Source: JAWWPY01 sp036394075 (lineage in GTDB: Bacteria; Actinomycetota; Actinomycetes; Streptosporangiales; Streptosporangiaceae). Taken from it: 26,038 nt of DNA. Under the pieces are notes generated by a model. It worked only from the letters and a program-made list of their open reading frames with translations, did not search any database and was not told the origin of the DNA. Location of the stretch: the NCBI GenBank assembly GCA_036394075.1, contig DASWFT010000422.1, forward strand, positions 1-26,038, given 5' to 3'. Of the stretch, positions 1-7,500 are shown one piece after another. A program made the position numbers and the translations under genes. Position 1 is the first letter of the stretch; the number at the start of each line of letters is the position of its first letter.

Positions 1-3000
1 CCAGCACGAGAACGCTGCGTGGCGCGTCCGCGCCGGCAGGCGACCCGGCCACCGCCGCCCCCGCAGCCGCCGTTGTCGCCCACGGGTCCGGGGTTACCGG
101 AGCCACGGAGACGCCGGTGTCCGCTGCCATGGCACGCATCCGGTCGACCGCGCCGGGCAGCGCGAACTGCGCGGCGCCCAGGCCTTCCACGAAGTAGCCG
201 CGGCGGCACTGGCCGGCCTCCTCCATGGCCCGCAGCACGGGGTAGAGCGCGGCGAAACCTCCTGGCACCCGCTCCGTGGCGACCGCACCCCTGGTCAGGA
301 TGCCGTGCCGGTCGAGCAGGGTGCGGGCCAGGGCGTGCAGCCGCCGGGTCGGGTCGGCCTCGCCCGGCAGCACCAGCGACCAGCGGCCGCTGACCGTCGG
401 CGGCCCTGTCCGGCTGGGCATGACCGGCCGCCCGTAGCCGTGCCGGCGCGCGCCCCGCCGCCCGGGCCGGCCGGCCAGCCGCAGCCCGCCGGCCACCCCG
501 GAACCGCCCGTCAGCCCGGAGCCGCCGGCGGCCGGGTCGGCCGCCCACGGCCTTCCGGAGCTGAGCACCGTGCGCAGGGGGGCCAGGGTGTCGTTGCTGA
601 TCCGGCCCGCCCACACCAGGTCCCAGAGAGCCGCGGCCACCGCGCCGTCGCTGGCGCTGCTCCGGTCCTGTTCGGGCAGCAAGGCCACCGCCCCGGCCTG
701 CAGCATCCGGAAGAACATCCCGCCGCCCCCGTCCAGCGCCGCGAGCACCGCTTCGTGCAGCGGGGTCATGGAGATCTCGCCGGGCGGGGGGAGCAGCAGC
801 GAGGCGGCGGCCGCTGGCGCCAGCACCACCCAGCCGTCACCGCCGGGCAGCCCGCCCGCCCCTGACCAGACCACCTCCCCGGCGGCGGTCAGCTCGTCGA
901 GAGCCGACGGGTGGTAGCCGGCCACCCGGGCCGGCAGTATCAGCGTCTCAAGCGCGGACGCTGGCACGGCGGCGCCGGCCAGCTGGTCCACAGCGTCGTA
1001 CACCGCGTCCGGGCCCGCGCGGTGACCGTCGGCCAGCCCACCGGAGGCATTACCGTGACGGCCGGCCGCCGCGGGCTGGCTTGCGTTCTGCCAGGAAGGC
1101 AGGAACCTGGCCAGGGCCTCAGCCGGGGCGGGTTCGGCCTCCTTGCGCAGCTTCGCGAGGCACCGGCGGCGCAACATCCGCAGCACGCCGACGTCGCACC
1201 ATTCGGTGCCGCGCCCGCCGGGCAGGAATTCTCCCTCGGCGACCCGGCCTTCGGCGGCGAGCCGGTGCAGCGTGCCCAGGACAACAGCCACGCCGAGCCC
1301 GTACCGCGTCGCGGCGGCCGCCGCGGTGAACGGGCCGTGGCCGCGCGCGTACCGGGCCACCAGATCCCCCAGCGGGTCGGCCACCGGCTCGGCGAACGCT
1401 ACGGGCACGCCAGGCGGCAACGGCACGCCGAGCGCGTCACGCAGCCGCCCGGCATCCTCGATCGCCGCCCACCGGCTCTCGCCAGCCACCCTGATCTCAA
1501 GCGCGCGGCGCTGCGCGGCCAGCCCGCCGAGCCAGGCGGCCGCCGCCCGCTGATCCACGCAGCGCTGCGCCACCTCGGAAGCCGAGAGCGGCCCGATCGT
1601 CCTGAGTAGGTCGGCGACGTCCTCGGCGTCGCGGCACGCCCTCGCGCCTTCGAGCCGCTGGAGTTCCCGTTCGGTGTCCTGCACCACCGATGGGTCCAGC
1701 AGCTCCCGCAGGTCGGCCTGGCCAAGCAGTTCCGCGAGGAGCGAGGAGTCCAGCGCGAGGGCCTGAGCGCGGCGCTCGGCCAGCGGCGCGTCTCCCTCAT
1801 ACATAAATGCACCGACATAACGGAACAGCAGCGATCTGCCGAACGGGGACGGCGCCGGCGTCTCCACCTCGACCAGCCGGATCTTCCGTTCTGCTAGCTC
1901 GCGCATCAGAGCGACCAGGCCTGGAACGTCGAAGACGTCCTGCAGGCACTCACGGACGGTCTCCAGCACGATCGGGAAGGTGCCGTACTTGCCCGCCACG
2001 GAGAGCAGCTGAGCCGAGCGCTGCCGTTGCTGCCACAGCGGGGTCCGGCGGCCGGGCTGCCGTCTGGGCAGCAGTAGCGCGCGGGCGGCACATTCGCGGA
2101 ACCTGGAGGCGAACATCGCCGACGAGCCAAGCTCGGCGGTGACGATCTGCTCGACCTCGTCCGGCTGCAGTACGGCCATGCCGGCCGGGGGCGGGTCGTC
2201 GGCGTCGGGGACCCGCAGCACGATGCCGTCGTCGGTGTGCATGGCCTGGACATCCATGCCCGCGTACCGTTCGCGCAGCCGGGCCGCGATGGCCAGCGCC
2301 CATGGCGCGTGCACCTGCGCGCCGAACGGGCTGTGCAGCACCATCCGCCAGTCGCCCAGTTCATCGCGGAACCGCTCCATCACCAGGGTGCGGTCGTCGG
2401 GCACGTAGCCGGTCGCCTCGCGCTGCGCGGTCAGGTACCGGACCAGGTTCGCGGCGGCCAGATCGTCAAGGCCGTCCGCGTGCAGCCGGGCGGTGGCCTC
2501 CTGCGGGCTGGCCGCGGCGAGCTCACGGCAGTACGCGCCCAGCGCCCGGCCCAGCTCGGCTGGCCGGCCGGGGGCGTCACCATGCCAGAACGGGAGCCTG
2601 CCGGGCTGCCCGGGGGCGGGGGAGACAAGCACCTGGTCGGCGGAGATGTCCTCGATCCGCCAGGAACTGGCGCCGAGCACGAACACGTCGCCGACCCGCG
2701 ACTCGTAGACCATTTCCTCGTCAAGCTCGCCGACCCGGTGGGAGTTGCGGCCGGAGCCCTCGCGCTGCGACGCGGCCAGGAACACTCCGAACAGCCCGCG
2801 GTCGGGGATGGTGCCGCCGCTGGTCACCGCCAGCCGCTGGCCGCCCGGCCGGCCGTGCAGCATGCCTGTGGTGCGGTCCCACACCAGCCGCGGACGCAGT
2901 TCGGCGAACTCCTCGCTGGGGTATCGCCCGGCCAGCATGTCCAGGACGGCCTCGAGCACGGGCCTGGTCAGCCCGCTGAACGGCGCGGCGCGCCGGACCA

Positions 3001-4561
3001 CCCGCTCCAGTTCGCCGATCTCCCAGTCGTCCATCGCCGTCATGGCCACGATCTGCTGTGCGAGTACGTCGAGCGGGTTGCGGGGGATGTGCAGTTCCTC
3101 GATCTGGCCGCCGTGCATCCGCCGGGCGACCACGGCCGCCTGGACCAGATCCCCCTGGTACTTCGGGAAGATCACGCCACGGGACACGTCGCCCACGTTG
3201 TGCCCGGCCCGGCCGATGCGCTGCAGCCCGCTGGCCACCGAGGGCGGGGACTCGACCTGGACGACCAGGTCCACGGCGCCCATGTCGATGCCCAGTTCGA
3301 GGCTGGACGTGGCGACCACCGCGGGCAGCCTGCCCTCCTTGAGCGCCTCCTCGATCTGTGCTCGCTCCTGCCGGGACACCGAGCCGTGATGCGCCCTGGC
3401 GACCTCGGCGGGTGCCCCGGCCGAGGCTCCAGCCTGGGCCATCACCTGCGCCGGCGGGCGCGGTGTGCTGTCGCGCCCCGGGATTCCCTGAGCTGCCTCC
3501 CGGGCCTGTGTCCGCTCCTCGGCCAGTTCGTTGAGCCTGCCGCACAGCCTTTCGGCCAGCCGCCGGGAGTTGGCGAACACGATCGTGGACCGGTGCTGCT
3601 CGATGAGGTCGAGGACCCGTTCTTCGACGTGCGGCCAGATCGAGCGCTGGGCCGGCGCACCGTCCGGGGATCCGCTTTCCGGCCCGCCGCCCGGGGCGGG
3701 CACGGGATCGATGTCGGCCATGTCCTCGACCGGCACCACGATCCGCACTTCGATCTGCTTGCTGCTCGGCGGCGCCGCGATGGTCACCGGCCTCGCCCCG
3801 CCGAGGAATGAGGCAACCTCCTCGGGGGGCCGGACCGTGGCGGACAAGCCGATGCGCTGCACGGGACCGCCGCCGGGCCGCGTCGGGCCGCCCGGCTCAC
3901 CCACCGGAGCCTGGCGCAGGGCATCGAGCCGTTCGAGGGACAGGGCCAGGTGGGCGCCGCGCTTGTTGCCGGCCAGCGCGTGCACCTCGTCCAGGATGAC
4001 GGTGTCCACTCCGCGCAGTGCCTCCCGGGCCCGGGAGGTGAGCAGCAGGAACAGCGACTCGGGCGTGGTGATGAGAATGTCCGGCGGCTTGCTCGCCAGC
4101 CGCCGGCGTTCGTCGGCGGCGGTGTCACCGGTGCGCACGGCGACCCTGATATCCGGTTCGCCGATGCCCATCCGCTGCGCTACCTGGCGGATCCCGTTCA
4201 GCGGGGCGCGCAGGTTGCGCTCGATGTCGACGGCCAGGGCCTTCAGCGGCGAGATGTACAGCACCCGGCAGCGGAGCTTCGGATCGGCCGGAGGCGGGGC
4301 CGCGGCAAGCCGGTCAAGCGCCCAGAGGAACGCAGCCAGCGTCTTGCCCGACCCGGTCGGTGCGATCACGAGGGTGTTGTCGCCCTTGGTGATAGCTGCC
4401 CACGCCTCCGCCTGCGCCTGGGTGGGCGCGGCGAAGGCGCCGGAGAACCAGTCCCGGGTCGCCGGGCTGAACCCACTCAGCGCATCAACGCCGTCCGGCA
4501 CGGCGCCGTCCGGCACGGCGGCGTCCGGAACTGCGGGGGGTGCTGGCGGGCGGGCGGGCAT
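1..4561 (-). CDS. lhr: Lhr-type superfamily 2 DNA helicase, C-terminus beyond the window
   Basis: This is a large ATP-dependent DNA helicase of the Lhr family, associated with DNA repair. The frame stays open from an ATG at 4561 to the left edge, about 1520 codons, so only the last part is missing. Walker A APTGSGKT lies at residues 67-74 and the Walker B box DEVH at 191-194 (bases 3980-3991). Further on, GRAGHN marks motif VI of the second RecA domain, and the rest matches the long Lhr winged-helix and C-terminal domains. The visible C-terminal part contains FVEGLGAAQFALPGAVDR, a stretch I recognise from actinobacterial Lhr. The N-terminus carries a VPDGAVPDG low-complexity stretch, and an Ala/Pro/Gly-rich linker lies near 3400-3500. 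An AGGA sequence sits a few bases before the ATG. No stop or frameshift was found in the parts I read codon by codon. Confidence 0.95.
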   Translation of the reverse strand, partial: MPARPPAPPAVPDAAVPDGAVPDGVDALSGFSPATRDWFSGAFAAPTQAQAEAWAAITKGDNTLVIAPTGSGKTLAAFLWALDRLAAAPPPADPKLRCRVLYISPLKALAVDIERNLRAPLNGIRQVAQRMGIGEPDIRVAVRTGDTAADERRRLASKPPDILITTPESLFLLLTSRAREALRGVDTVILDEVHALAGNKRGAHLALSLERLDALRQAPVGEPGGPTRPGGGPVQRIGLSATVRPPEEVASFLGGARPVTIAAPPSSKQIEVRIVVPVEDMADIDPVPAPGGGPESGSPDGAPAQRSIWPHVEERVLDLIEQHRSTIVFANSRRLAERLCGRLNELAEERTQAREAAQGIPGRDSTPRPPAQVMAQAGASAGAPAEVARAHHGSVSRQERAQIEEALKEGRLPAVVATSSLELGIDMGAVDLVVQVESPPSVASGLQRIGRAGHNVGDVSRGVIFPKYQGDLVQAAVVARRMHGGQIEELHIPRNPLDVLAQQIVAMTAMDDWEIGELERVVRRAAPFSGLTRPVLEAVLDMLAGRYPSEEFAELRPRLVWDRTTGMLHGRPGGQRLAVTSGGTIPDRGLFGVFLAASQREGSGRNSHRVGELDEEMVYESRVGDVFVLGASSWRIEDISADQVLVSPAPGQPGRLPFWHGDAPGRPAELGRALGAYCRELAAASPQEATARLHADGLDDLAAANLVRYLTAQREATGYVPDDRTLVMERFRDELGDWRMVLHSPFGAQVHAPWALAIAARLRERYAGMDVQAMHTDDGIVLRVPDADDPPPAGMAVLQPDEVEQIVTAELGSSAMFASRFRECAARALLLPRRQPGRRTPLWQQRQRSAQLLSVAGKYGTFPIVLETVRECLQDVFDVPGLVALMRELAERKIRLVEVETPAPSPFGRSLLFRYVGAFMYEGDAPLAERRAQALALDSSLLAELLGQADLRELLDPSVVQDTERELQRLEGARACRDAEDVADLLRTIGPLSASEVAQRCVDQRAAAAWLGGLAAQRRALEIRVAGESRWAAIEDAGRLRDALGVPLPPGVPVAFAEPVADPLGDLVARYARGHGPFTAAAAATRYGLGVAVVLGTLHRLAAEGRVAEGEFLPGGRGTEWCDVGVLRMLRRRCLAKLRKEAEPAPAEALARFLPSWQNASQPAAAGRHGNASGGLADGHRAGPDAVYDAVDQLAGAAVPASALETLILPARVAGYHPSALDELTAAGEVVWSGAGGLPGGDGWVVLAPAAAASLLLPPPGEISMTPLHEAVLAALDGGGGMFFRMLQAGAVALLPEQDRSSASDGAVAAALWDLVWAGRISNDTLAPLRTVLSSGRPWAADPAAGGSGLTGGSGVAGGLRLAGRPGRRGARRHGYGRPVMPSRTGPPTVSGRWSLVLPGEADPTRRLHALARTLLDRHGILTRGAVATERVPGGFAALYPVLRAMEEAGQCRRGYFVEGLGAAQFALPGAVDRMRAMAADTGVSVAPVTPDPWATTAAAGAAVAGSPAGADAPRSVLVL

Positions 4562-4635
4562 ATATCCATCCTGCCTCGTGCCACCGACAGACTGGGCCAC
4601 AGAGAAGGGGCCAGGCAGCCCGGGAGGCGCGGTCA

Positions 4636-4821
4636 CTGGCCGCCGAATGGATCGACACCTTCCTGCCCAAAGGCGTACGCCGCGCCGGGGAAGAGCAGCA
4701 CCCGGCCCTGCGCGCCGCAAGCCGGCACAAGTTCGCCCTCGCCGGCGGCAACGCCCTGATCGCGCACGGCATCGTTGACTGGTTTACCCAGGACATCCTC
4801 GCCGGCCACACATCTCGATAA
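4636..4821 (+). pseudogene. Decayed, internally deleted copy of the downstream partner/nucleotidyltransferase cassette
   Basis: The reading frame joins two pieces that are separate genes at 4872-5887. The first piece, FLPKGVRRAGEEQHPALRAA, matches FLPRDVRQAWEEQHPALRRA at the end of the 4872-5216 protein. It runs directly into FALAGGNALIAHGIVDWFTQD, which matches FVLGGGNALILHGIVDRYTAD in the 5216-5887 protein. About 20 codons around the gene junction are missing. The frame stops soon after the motif, and the second catalytic Asp region is lost. The DNA is also similar (shared GAAGAGCAGCACCC and AACGCCCTGATC), so this is a real paralogous remnant and not a chance frame. It cannot encode a working enzyme. 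Confidence 0.8.
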
Positions 4822-4859
4822 TAGGTTCGATAAGCTGGCCGATCGGGATGCCCCCGGGC

Positions 4860-4865
4860 TATCCT
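4860..4865 (+). promoter_or_regulatory. Candidate -10 element for a leaderless cassette transcript
   Basis: TATCCT fits the actinobacterial -10 pattern TANNNT and lies 6 bases before a GTG at 4872. No ribosome binding site precedes either the GTG or the in-frame ATG at 4848. This geometry would put the transcription start on or next to the GTG, giving a leaderless mRNA. I see no convincing -35 box. Confidence 0.4.
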
Positions 4866-4871
4866 GTACCT

Positions 4872-5216
4872 GTGACTACCGCACGAACCGCTCCCCGCCC
4901 GGCGTCGGCCCGCCCTGGGCGCAGAGTGCTGGTGGCTGCGGATCTGGCGGACCTGCGCGGGCCGGCGGAAGGCGTCGTCGAACTGCCCCTGCGGCTGTTC
5001 TGGTCCGCCGCCGACCGTACGTTCGACCTTAGCGACCCCGACATGCTGCGGTCCATGTACGAAAAAGTGCTCCGCGAGGCGATCCGGGTGGATGAGCTCG
5101 CCACCTACCTGAACGGCGGCAGGCTGATCGCCGTCTGGCCCGACCTGTTCCTGCCCAGGGACGTGCGGCAGGCCTGGGAAGAGCAGCACCCCGCTTTGCG
5201 CCGCGCCGCCGCGTAA
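4872..5216 (+). CDS. Partner protein of AbiEii-like nucleotidyltransferase, possible antitoxin
   Basis: This is a short soluble protein of about 114 residues. It has a basic, Ala/Pro-rich first 20 residues and then a compact acidic domain with LRLFWSAADRTFDLSDPDM and WPDLFLPRDVRQAWEEQHP. I recognise the sequence type as a conserved actinobacterial protein encoded directly before AbiEii/AbiGii-like nucleotidyltransferases, but I know of no proven activity. The TAA stop overlaps the next ATG by one base, so the two are translationally coupled. A role as antitoxin or substrate adaptor is inferred from this arrangement only. The start is chosen as GTG 4872 because a -10-like TATCCT precedes it. 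ATG 4848 in the same frame would add 8 residues. Confidence 0.75.
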   Translation: MTTARTAPRPASARPGRRVLVAADLADLRGPAEGVVELPLRLFWSAADRTFDLSDPDMLRSMYEKVLREAIRVDELATYLNGGRLIAVWPDLFLPRDVRQAWEEQHPALRRAAA

Positions 5217-5887
5217 TGCCGGTCAGCGACTTCCAGCGGGAAGTAGCCACCATCGCCCTCAAGGTTGCCGCCGAGCACGGGTTCGTGCTCGGCGGCGGAA
5301 ACGCCCTGATCCTGCACGGCATCGTGGACCGTTACACCGCAGACGTCGACCTCGTTACCGACCGCACCGAAGGTGTTAAGGCCGCCGCCGGGGCGGTGGA
5401 GGACGCGCTGCGTGCCGCGGGCTTCGAGGCCGAACGGCAGAACCGCGACAGCGGCCTCGATGAGGTTTTCTACGGATTCGAAGAAGGACTCATAGAGTGG
5501 ATCGTCGCCGGCCCCGACGGGCAGCGGACGGTGCTGCAGATCGCTCACTTCGACCGGAACCGCAACCCGGTGCCCATGGGCGTCGGCCCGGTCCTCAATC
5601 CCCTGGACGCGATCGCCTCCAAAGTCCGGGCTTTCGTGACCAGGGCGGAAGAGCGGGATGTCGTCGACGTTGCGGCGGCCCTTGAGAACTACACCGTGAC
5701 TCAGCTGATCGCCCTGGCCCGGCAGCTGGAGCCAGGCCTTGAGGACGAAGACTTCGCTGACGCAGGCCGGCGGCTTGACCGGCTGAGCGACAACGTATTC
5801 GCCCGTTACGGGCTCGGCCCGGAAGACGTCGCCCAGCTGCGGAAACGGTTCGCGGCCTGGCCCCGGACCTCACCCCCGCCCCGCTGA
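5216..5887 (+). CDS. Nucleotidyltransferase of the AbiEii/AbiGii toxin type
   Basis: This protein of 223 residues has the polymerase-beta-like nucleotidyltransferase signature. LGGGNALILHGIVDR is followed by TADVDLVTD, giving the metal-binding Asp pair D43 and D45. Further on, ASKVRAFVTRAEERDVVD matches the conserved Lys and R-x-x-D-x-x-D segment of the AbiEii family. Known members transfer nucleotides to RNA (tRNA in characterised cases) and act as toxins in type IV toxin-antitoxin or phage-abortive systems. Here that role is inferred. The last third, about residues 165-215, is helical and charged. It follows the upstream partner with a one-base TAATG overlap. A decayed copy of both genes lies at 4636-4821, which suggests the cassette was duplicated or acquired more than once. 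Confidence 0.8.
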   Translation: MPVSDFQREVATIALKVAAEHGFVLGGGNALILHGIVDRYTADVDLVTDRTEGVKAAAGAVEDALRAAGFEAERQNRDSGLDEVFYGFEEGLIEWIVAGPDGQRTVLQIAHFDRNRNPVPMGVGPVLNPLDAIASKVRAFVTRAEERDVVDVAAALENYTVTQLIALARQLEPGLEDEDFADAGRRLDRLSDNVFARYGLGPEDVAQLRKRFAAWPRTSPPPR

Positions 5888-5925
5888 CGGGCCCCGGTCC
5901 AGCGCCAGGGGCGGTCAGGGCGCAA

Positions 5926-5963
5926 GGGGAGACGGCAACCCGCTGGGCCTCGTCCGTCTCCCC
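5926..5963. terminator. Strong hairpin between convergent genes
   Basis: GGGGAGACGG (5926-5935) and its exact reverse complement CCGTCTCCCC (5954-5963) form a 10-bp stem with an 18-base loop. It lies between the stop codons of the nucleotidyltransferase and the minus-strand DUF4190 gene, so it could end transcription from both sides. There is no T-tract, as is common in high-GC actinobacteria. The palindrome CCCCGCGGGG follows at 5961-5970. Confidence 0.6.
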
Positions 5964-6002
5964 CGCGGGGACTTCCTCGGCCGGGGCGGCGGGTCCCGGC
6001 CG

Positions 6003-6749
6003 TTATCCGGGCACCGTCCGGACCGATCCTGTGACCTTGCCGGCCGGTGAGCAGACCGTACAGACCACCGTCCGCTCACCGGCCGCCCAGGTATCCGAAC
6101 TCGGATAGAAATACGACTCATTCAGCATCGTCAACAATTGCGGGTTCATGTAGCCGCTGAGCCGGCTCGCGCAGCCCTGGTTCGCCTTCTGCCGCAGGGC
6201 GGCGGCACCCGGGTGGTGCTGGTCGGCCACTCGGAAGGTGCTGAATACTTCCCCGTCATGTGGCTGGCCGCAGGCGAGCACGTGCAGCCCACTGGTTCCG
6301 TTGGGCGCGGAATTAATGCACTCGCCCGTGCGCAGGCTGAAAATCCGTGGGAAGACGACCGCCTTGGCTGGCGGGCGCTGGGTGATGATCATGGCGACGG
6401 CTATGGCGACCACGACGGCCCACGTTCCGGCGAGCGCGAGGCCGGTAATGGCCAGGGCCCGGCCGCGGACGCCAGTCCTGCCGATCCGGGAGAGGGCGAC
6501 CGCCCCGAAGATCGCGGCCAGCGGGATCAGGGCCAGGATGCCCGTGATAAGGCTGGCGACAGCGAAGCCGTCGATGGGCGCCCGGGGCTGGGGCACGCTG
6601 GCCGCGCCAGGATGCTCTCCGCGGTCCTGCGCCTCTGCATGGCCCTGCGCCTCTCCGCGGTCCTGCGCCTCTCCGCGGTCCTGCGCCTCTACGTGGTCCT
6701 GCGCCAACGCCGTCGGGAGGCCGTCGCCGTCTTCGGCTGCTGGGTTCAT
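6003..6749 (-). CDS. DUF4190 membrane protein with a septum-formation-like extracellular domain
   Basis: The 248-residue protein has four parts. Residues 1-55 are acidic and rich in repeated AQDRGE units. Residues about 57-130 carry two hydrophobic helices (FAVASLITGILALIPLAAI and a second from about residue 100) typical of DUF4190. A short linker follows. The C-terminal domain then contains Cys residues in GECIN, VLACGQPH and NQGCASR, and later VVCTVC. This matches the domain called septum formation in Pfam, placed outside the membrane after the second helix. Function is unknown; a cell-envelope role is inferred from topology. The start ATG has GGGAG 6 bases upstream. The gene is divergent from DUF3046-recA and convergent with the nucleotidyltransferase. 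Confidence 0.8.
   Translation of the reverse strand: MNPAAEDGDGLPTALAQDHVEAQDRGEAQDRGEAQGHAEAQDRGEHPGAASVPQPRAPIDGFAVASLITGILALIPLAAIFGAVALSRIGRTGVRGRALAITGLALAGTWAVVVAIAVAMIITQRPPAKAVVFPRIFSLRTGECINSAPNGTSGLHVLACGQPHDGEVFSTFRVADQHHPGAAALRQKANQGCASRLSGYMNPQLLTMLNESYFYPSSDTWAAGERTVVCTVCSPAGKVTGSVRTVPG
6615..6704. repeat. Five tandem 18-bp repeats inside the DUF4190 gene
   Basis: Five 18-bp units on the model CTCTCCGCGGTCCTGCGC follow each other without gaps. Units 1, 3 and 4 are identical, while units 2 and 5 differ at a few bases. Read on the minus strand they encode AQDRGE-like hexapeptides in the cytoplasmic N-terminus. The length is a multiple of three, so copy-number change keeps the frame. 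Confidence 0.95.
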
Positions 6750-6926
6750 CTGCGCTCCCGGGCGAGAGGTTGTGCCTGCCAGGTAGATGCCGGCAGGTCG
6801 CGCCGATCGGAAGTGCCCAGGGACCTATTGCGACGTTGCCGTGCCGCCAGGTGCACTCGATTTTTACCTTCCCCTGTAACGCCGATCGCATTCATCGCAC
6901 CGGCCCCAGGCCTTCCTGATGCTGGA

Positions 6927-6956
6927 TTGGGTTACGGTCCGGGCGCCCGGTAGCCT
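6927..6956 (+). promoter_or_regulatory. Candidate sigma-70-type promoter of the DUF3046 gene
   Basis: TTGGGT (6927-6932) and TAGCCT (6951-6956) are 18 bases apart and would start transcription near 6963, about 33 bases before the GTG of the DUF3046 gene. The intergenic region 6750-6926 holds no other feature I can support. Confidence 0.5.
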
Positions 6957-6995
6957 CACCCGCGTGACTGGCTGGGCGTGACCAGAGGGAGGACC

Positions 6996-7190
6996 GTGCG
7001 GCTTAGTGAGTTCTGGCAGCGGATGCGTGCGCAGTTCGGCGAGACGTACGCCGAAAGCGTGGCCAAGGATCATGTCTTCGCGAAGCTGGGCAGCCGGACG
7101 GTGAATCAGGCCCTCGCCGACGGCGTCGATGCCAAGACGGTCTGGCGCGTCGTCAGCGACGAGTTCGACGTGCCGCAGCATCTGCGCTGA
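6996..7190 (+). CDS. DUF3046 family protein
   Basis: This small protein of 64 residues has the typical RLSEFWQRMRAQFGETYAES start and the DVPQHLR end of DUF3046, an actinobacterial family of unknown function. It usually sits directly upstream of recA, as here. GTG 6996 is chosen because GAGGGAGG ends 3 bases before it and the family normally begins with M-R-L-x-E-F-W. An in-frame GTG at 6978 would add six residues without a ribosome binding site. It ends before a strong hairpin and is probably transcribed apart from recA. Confidence 0.9.
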   Translation: MRLSEFWQRMRAQFGETYAESVAKDHVFAKLGSRTVNQALADGVDAKTVWRVVSDEFDVPQHLR

Positions 7191-7225
7191 GCCGCTTGGC
7201 CAGGGCACGCTCGATGTTCACATCG

Positions 7226-7252
7226 ACTGGCTCCGCGGGGCGCGGAGCCAGT
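7226..7252 (+). terminator. Hairpin terminator between DUF3046 and recA
   Basis: An exact 11-bp stem ACTGGCTCCGC/GCGGAGCCAGT encloses the loop GGGGC. It starts about 35 bases after the DUF3046 stop and lies before the SOS box, so it should insulate recA from upstream transcription. There is no T-tract. Confidence 0.7.
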
Positions 7253-7314
7253 TCGGGGGTCCAGGCGTATCGCCGGGAAATTCCTGCTTGAGTTCGGCGT
7301 GTCTTGTTCATGAT

Positions 7315-7328
7315 CGAACAGTTGTTCG
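7315..7328. promoter_or_regulatory. SOS box (LexA operator) of recA
   Basis: CGAACAGTTGTTCG agrees with the actinobacterial/Gram-positive LexA consensus CGAAC-N4-GTTCG in all ten fixed positions. It lies 172 bases before the recA ATG. A TAAGGT at 7331-7336 directly after it could be a -10 element covered by LexA. An overlapping GTTC-ATGATC-GAAC at 7307-7319 has reversed half sites. The remaining leader to 7500 has no further feature except a weak CCACGG/CCGTGG hairpin near 7396-7415. Confidence 0.9.
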
Positions 7329-7500
7329 TCTAAGGTGGCACCTGGGCGGCCGTCCGTGGCCACGAAGCGGTGGCGGTACAGCGGCGTCCCCGCGTCCACG
7401 GCTTCCTGGCCGTGGTGCCGCACCAGGGTACGGAATTTTGTCGGTGCCGCCGCGTAGCGTCAGGACCGGCAAAAGCCTTTGATCCCCGACAGGAGTCCAC

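Noticed and set aside
2237..3811. Long plus-strand open frame of 524 codons opposite lhr.
   Set aside because: It is the antisense of a clear helicase gene. Composition is Arg/Pro/Gly/His-rich with no recognisable domain, as expected from high-GC shadow frames.
6615..6704. Tandem units as a possible CRISPR array.
   Set aside because: The units are directly adjacent without spacers and lie inside a coding sequence.
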